Source: Delphinapterus leucas (Eukaryota; Chordata; Mammalia; Artiodactyla; Monodontidae). Taken from it: 64,000 nt of DNA. A program made the translations under genes and the position numbers. The stretch covers positions 7,919,936-7,983,935 of the forward strand of contig NW_022098044.1 in NCBI RefSeq assembly GCF_002288925.2, read 5' to 3'. The notes under the pieces were generated by a model. That model did not search any database. It was not told the origin of the DNA and was given only the letters and a program-made list of their open reading frames with translations. This document shows positions 58,707 through 64,000 of the stretch, piece by piece. The stretch's first letter is position 1, and every line of letters starts with the position of its first letter.

Positions 58707-60129
58707 TTAAGTAATAAACTAGTAAGTAAAGTCTAGTAAAAGTCTATGAACTACCTTTCTAGAAATAAGAAATCTGTATTTATCCATAGGAGATGTGATT
58801 TATTAAAATGACTTGTCAATGGAACTCAAGCTTAATCATTACAGTCTATAAAAATAAGCATGTGTAATTTGTTTTTACCTTGATACCAATCCTCCACCAC
58901 TTACACAGGTTATATGAGATGGGTTTAACTAGTAAAGTTTGTGCCCACCCCCCTTACAAAGCTTTCCCTTGTGTACGGAGATGACTTTTGCACATTTCTC
59001 AGAAGCCACGGCCCATTTACTTAACAAAGTTTCCTGGGAGGTGACTCCTCAACTACAGCCAGGTCCAGTGCTTGTGGGTTGGCTCTGCCACTCTGAACTC
59101 AGGAAAAAGGGAAGACAAATGACAGCCTTAATCAGAGGTGGCTTCCTGGCCACTGGCATGGGGATCAGCTTGCAGATGGTGTTTTGCTTGGCCTGCTCCT
59201 TGCTTTGTACAGTGTGGATTAGTTGACAGTATTTTAAAAATAAGGAGATTGCACATAAATATATGATCTCTGGCTTCTCTCGGAAGATCATAAAGGCTGG
59301 CTACCCTAGGTCCACATTCTCAGGCAAAGCGGCTGCTGTTTGCACAGGGCAAGTGTTCTCTAGGTGGCTACAGACTCCTCCGCCTGTGGTGCTCCTAGGT
59401 GGCTACAGACTCCTCCGCCTGTGGTGCTCCTGACTTGGAGGTCTGTCGTCAGACATCTTTCACTGGCCTGGCACTGTTTTCTTACACCTTCCTACGTCTC
59501 TCATTCCCATGATCTGGCATCAGGGTTTGCACCTGAGGCCACACCCACTCGACAAGCCCAGGAGGTATCACAAACAAGTCCAGGATTCCAACGAAAAGTC
59601 CTCTGGGATTGTGGTGCATGGCTGCCCTGTTTGTAATCCCTGGAAACTGACTTCTACTGGCTATTTTTTTACTATTTAGATAACGTTGTTTTAAATTTTA
59701 GCTTAAAGACCAAGCATACCATTGTAGAACATACACTAAGATTTTTAAAAACGCATTTGAGACAATATAACCATTTCAGCCAAGAAGTATTAAAATTCCT
59801 ACAACTAAGTTAGAAATTACGTCCTACAGGCTTTTCAAAAACTCTTTTTGCAGACTATTTAGAAGAGTTACAGGAAACCATTCCCTGCAGCGAGAAAACC
59901 TTTCTCTCTAAAGCTTCCTTGAGATGAAAAATAAAACAAGGACTCTCCCCCTTTCGCACATCGATGGCTACTGATCAACCATACTCATCAGAGTTCACAT
60001 TTTAAGTTTTAGTAACATTTTTTAAAATACAGAAAATATAAAAATGTTCAATCTGCACTTTTCAAATTTTTACGAATGCTGAGCACTCGGCAAAGATAAC
60101 TATTGCACCCACAGAATTTAGAGCTGGCA
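58707..60129. other. SH3GL3 intron; a 35-bp tandem duplication and otherwise unassigned
   Basis: No gene or repeat family recognised apart from the duplication at 59361-59430 listed separately. Confidence 0.4.
59361..59430. repeat. Exact 35-bp tandem duplication
   Basis: Two identical copies (59361-59395 and 59396-59430) of a unit beginning 'taggtggctacagactcctc'. No differences between copies. Confidence 0.95.
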
Positions 60130-60260
60130 AAGAAACTTGGAATGTATTAAGTCCAATCACTTCATTTAGGGACAAGTAGAAATCAGTCTAGAGATGTTAA
60201 GAAACTCTTCCCAAAGTCACACAGCGAATAAGTGCTAGAGTCTGAATTCCAACGTGGGGC
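60130..60260 (-). repeat. MIR-type SINE fragment (tentative)
   Basis: 'gatgttaagaaactcttccc', 'aaagtcacacagcgaataag' and 'agagtctgaattccaacg' resemble the MIR core complement. Confidence 0.5.
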
Positions 60261-62120
60261 TCCTGTTTTTTGCTTATTTCTCTTTGCCTATAACTCTGAC
60301 TCTGAACCACTATCGATCATATACAGAAATGGATATTGGGGGAGGGCTGGTGGCAGGGGGAAAAAATAAAAAAACAAGAAAAAAGTGGAAAGAACAGAAG
60401 ACAAAAAATGAAAAATAGCTGCTGACTGAGCAATCATCATTGCCACTGCTGTGTGAAATTTTAATTTCCTCTTTGGAAATTTAGGTTAAAAATACATCTA
60501 TTTCTATTTACAGAGTGCTCGTCTTCTTTAAGTTTCACACTTCACACTTTACTTTTGAATACACGTTTATTTTCTAATGTAATCCTAGAGATTTTACTCC
60601 GATGAGGGGAACGACTTAGGCTCTCAACATTATATCCGAGCCCCCTCAGAAGTGTGAAGGCATTTATAAAAGTCTCTTTGTACCTACAGGGAGTTAGAAA
60701 GTCTTAATATAAGCCATTTGAGAGATTTATTTTGCCTCGCTCTGAAAGGCCTGTAGCACACATTTGGAAACCACATTTGTTCACTCATCCCAGCCTTCCA
60801 CATTCTTACCGTCCATCTCAGTTTGGTCCATATTAACCCTCAGCTGTGATTATATAAAGTGGTGCTCTCTTTAAGAACAGCAGTGAAAATGAAAACCTTC
60901 ACAAAGAAATGAGTTGATTGAAAAAATGTAAAAGATACTCTGTCTTCTAGTCTTTACCTTTAGAATTCAGCAAGCGATAACTTACCCAGGGTAGGGAAGA
61001 TACTTGAGCATAGGTCACAAGCTCCTATACTATTTTCCTCAAAACCAAGGGTTTTCTGGGAACGGCCCAGGCACGCATTTTAGCACGAAGACTTTTCTCG
61101 GCCTCCCTTTCTCTTTGGGGACACAGAGGCAGCACACGCTGCGGAGGCGTCATGACCCCACACTCAGGGGCTTGGACAGGCGGTGGTTTCTCCTAGCCAG
61201 GGCCTAACTTGGATTTTTGTCTGCAATCCATCATTTCAAGATGTGATTTCCAACCCCCCCCCACCCCTTCTCCATTTCTGGCTCACTTCATTCATTCTCC
61301 TAAGTACCTAGAAATGATATTATCAAAGATTCCATCTCAGTCCCACAATGGATTCTGCCTAATTGATCTATGTCCTTTCATCTCCCTTTTTTTTCTTTAG
61401 AAAGAAGAAATGATGAAGAAAATGTTCTTGGAATTCACTTCTGGCAGAGTCCTGTGAGCTTTGCTTTAAATTGTTAGTGAAATGCTTGACATTTTTCCTT
61501 CGCTTTATAAACATTATGTGCAAATCATTCAGAATCCTAATGGAAGGTAATTTCCCATTAACGCAGGCTATAAAAATGCCATTTTCTTCTGAAACTGTGC
61601 CTTAGAAACAAACAGTACAAGATCTCTGCACATTTGCAAATTCTCCCCACAAATCAACGAAGCCCGATGCTGAAATGGGGACGAAAGCTACCACCAAGGG
61701 AACTTTCTAGAGGCAGCCTAGAAAAGGCAGAGGCATGTCATGGAGTTTGCCGCAATGGAGAATCCAGTTGTGGACACTGAGCCTTCTTAAAAGCCATCTT
61801 TGGCACATCTGTGATCTCTGGCCGACAATCACCCTTCTAACAACTTAATCTGCCTAGGGACTGAGCTACTGGCCAAGAAGGAGGGGACGTAAGCACTGAC
61901 ACGCACAGTCTGGATGAGGAAGCCAAGGAACTCACTGTCCTATCAGTGTTTCCTTCTTCCAAGTCAGATGAATACAACAGACTCCCTTTGCAACCACTTG
62001 CTGACCCAATTCCCTCTGATCAAGAATCTTGGAAAGAAATCATTCCCGATGCTCTTGAACATTCGCTAACATTTCCCAGTATTCTTTCTTAAAGATATAA
62101 AATAAAAAATCTATAAGGTG
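60261..62120. other. SH3GL3 intron, no recognisable feature
   Basis: About 1.9 kb without a nameable repeat, gene or structured motif. Confidence 0.4.
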
Positions 62121-62124
62121 AAGT

Positions 62125-62410
62125 GCCCAGCTCTGCTACTTACAGGCTCTGTGACCTCAGGGAAATCTCACTTAACCTCTCTGAGCCTCCACTTACTCAT
62201 CTGTAAAATGGACATAATAATGGTACTAGAAATGTGTCTGAAGTATTTAATACATGACCTGACCCCTAGTAAGGACTCAATACGTGTAACTGCTATATTG
62301 TTAAATTATTATTTATTACTGCTCTATTTTTTATCACTTCCTTGCAATATTGTTACGAGTATGAAATGAGTTATGTATATAAAGCATCAAATAATAATAC
62401 CTGGCTTATT
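62125..62410 (+). repeat. MIR-type SINE
   Basis: Clear MIR sense order: 'cagctctgctacttacaggc', 'tgtgacctcagggaaatctc', 'taacctctctgagcctccac', 'tcatctgtaaaatggacata', then 'agtaaggactcaatacgtgt'. Confidence 0.8.
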
Positions 62411-63090
62411 CCTGGTACTCAAATGCTATGTCCTTATGCCCGTAAATGTTACTTTAATTAAAATACTTTTTTCATTTTTATTTTATGCCAGTCTGCGAGG
62501 TCAAATTTACTATAGGTAGATGAAAACACCTTCATCAAAGGAAAACTGAGTTCTCTCTCATAGCAAATGAGAGCATGGTATCTTGGAAGCTTGACTGGAG
62601 GCCTCATCTCCAAGAACTACCCCCCTGTTTGGATGCAGGCTGTAAGGGCAGAGAAGGTGGGGTAGGGATTGAGCCCTGGGGTCCTGGGGTCTGCTGATTC
62701 TGCTTCATTCAGATATAATACAGGGAGGGAGGTGGGCTGGAGTTGGGACTCATTTTCAAAGTTTTTAGTTAGTTTGTTTATATTCAGCTTCTTTCTAAAC
62801 AGAAATTTTGAAATGGATTACAATGACATATGTATTCAGAATAGAGGTTTTACAAACCAGAAATAGAAAAGTAAAGCCATCAAAAGTAGGGAAACAACAT
62901 ATTTTCATCCAAACGCGAGAACCTGTGAGTAAAGGTGGGAGGGGACTATTAAAAATGATACTAGAGCAACAGACATACACTGGGACTGTCCCAAGCAAAC
63001 TAGGGTGCATGGTCACCCTCGACAAAGGGGAGGAGGGGCACATGCACTAGCTGCGGTCATTTTATTTTTTATTTTTTTTATTCTTATAGT
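62411..63090. other. SH3GL3 intron, no recognisable feature
   Basis: Unassigned. Two short overlapping frames near 62795-63050 are not supported as exons. Confidence 0.4.
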
Positions 63091-63091
63091 T

Positions 63092-63417
63092 TTTGGTTTT
63101 TATTTTTTTTTACATCTTTATTGGAGTATAATTGCTTTACAATGGTGTGTTAGTTTCTGCTTTATAACAAAGTGAATCAGTTATACATATACATATGTCC
63201 CCATATCTCTTCCCTCTTGCGTCTCCCTCCCTCCCACCCTCCCTATCCCACCCCTCCAGGCGGTCACAAAGCACCGAGCTGATCTCCCTGTGCTATGCGG
63301 CTGCTTCCCACTAGCTATCTATTTTACGTTTGGTAGTGTATATATGTCCATGCCTCTCTCTCGCTTTGTCCCAGCTTACCCTTCCCCCTCCCCATATCCT
63401 CAAGTCCATTCTCTAGT
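63092..63417 (-). mobile_element. 5'-truncated L1 (3' UTR only)
   Basis: Reversed L1 3' end: T-rich run, 'acatctttattggagtataa', 'caaagcaccgagctgatctc', 'cccactagctatctatttta', stopping at 'gtccattctctag'. Very similar to 22315-22620, so of the young cetacean type. No clear target duplication was found. Confidence 0.9.
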
Positions 63418-63639
63418 TTAATGACTGCTGTGCTTGAACTTCACATCTGGCCTTGAGCTTCCTGGGGGCAGGGAGAATAGAGACTATAATGGGGCACACA
63501 ATTTTCTTTAAAGAAGGAAGTACGCCTATTCTTCAAAAGCCATCAATTTTCTCATTATGAAATACATTTCTGTTTATTCAAATATGCTTACCGAAATGCA
63601 ACTTAGAGAATATCTTGAAAACAGGAAAATATTGCCCAT

Positions 63640-64000
63640 AACCCTACCGTTTAGCCTGGTCTCCATGCAGATACTGACTTACAAAGCTGTAATCACAGGA
63701 CACTGATAACTCTGTGTCTTTCTTTTCAACTTAATATCAAGCCATAAACATTTTTATGCTACTACATAATCTCCATGTTAGTAACTTTGAACAGCTGCGT
63801 ACTACCCCACTTGATATACCACTGCCTACTTAACCATTATCCTACTATTGACAAATATATATAAATAAATATGGGTCATTAGGCTGTTCCCACTAACAAC
63901 TTTTTCTTCCTCTATATAGTACCGTAATAGATAGAGGAATATGCTTTTGCTTAAATTATTTCTTTAGGATACATTTCCAGGAATGAAGCCACTGAGAGTA
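63640..64000 (-). mobile_element. Possible old L1-related fragment running off the window (tentative)
   Basis: Words such as 'ataaacatttttatgctact', 'ggtcattaggctgttcccac' and 'ctttaggatacatttccagg' resemble antisense 3' regions of old mammalian L1s. Low confidence. Confidence 0.35.

Noticed and set aside
63056..63435. Apparent inverted match ('gcggtcatttta' / 'ttaatgactgc') around the L1 fragment
   Set aside because: Target duplications should be direct, not inverted. The match is short and probably chance.
1..64000. CRISPR arrays, prophage, operons, bacterial-type promoters, tRNA or rRNA genes
   Set aside because: None seen. The repeats are vertebrate interspersed and simple repeats, and the tRNA-like boxes present belong to SINEs, not to functional tRNA genes.

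Overview
The window is vertebrate nuclear DNA, almost certainly from a cetacean. It contains eight or more copies of the tRNA-Glu-derived CHR-type SINE of whales, hippos and ruminants (opening 'gggcttccctggtggcgcag', with the CHR body 'ggagcggctgggcccgtgag'). It also contains young L1 copies of the type seen in whales and ancient mammal-wide repeats (MIR, MLT1-type LTRs, a MER5A-like element, Tigger1). The species cannot be fixed from this. Most of the sequence is repeats and unremarkable non-coding DNA. Nearly all long open frames are shadows of L1, SINE or CpG-rich sequence.

Two protein-coding genes can be supported, both on the minus strand. At 46411-46616 is the last coding exon of SH3GL3 (endophilin-A3). 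It encodes the whole C-terminal SH3 domain behind a good splice acceptor, and its 3' UTR runs down to about 45950. At 32221-32322 is the signal-peptide exon of ADAMTSL3 (start codon at 32289-32287), with clean splice sites on both sides. Its promoter is the large CpG island at 33080-34790, which holds a probable non-coding exon 1 ending at 33835. The order SH3GL3 then ADAMTSL3, head-to-tail on one strand, matches the known mammalian gene order, so the two calls support each other. Right to left the window reads: SH3GL3 last intron (64000-46617), SH3GL3 last exon, about 11 kb of intergenic DNA, ADAMTSL3 promoter and exon 1, a 1.5 kb intron 1, exon 2, then roughly 32 kb taken to be ADAMTSL3 intron 2.

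The presumed intron 2 (1-32220) is a dense retroelement graveyard. A full-length but dead L1 (2213-9037) sits inside an older L1M copy (about 1400-13540). That older copy also took a probable solo LTR (11631-12140) and a SINE (12788-13139), and the younger L1 itself took a small polyadenylated RNA-derived insert (8573-8718). Near exon 2 is a processed pseudogene of PGLS (6-phosphogluconolactonase; 30425-31378). Its 3' end runs straight into a purine (GGGA/GAGA) microsatellite that contains a 100-base assembly gap.

The SH3GL3 side holds a complete Tigger1 DNA transposon with TA target duplications and a decayed transposase (48455-50839). It is inserted in an antisense L1M. This side also has a 23-bp 'micro' retro-insertion flanked by a perfect 20-bp duplication (54831-54893). 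I found no bacterial, phage, CRISPR or viral gene system, and no novel protein system. The most interesting signals are the small retrotransposition by-products and the layered insertion history.
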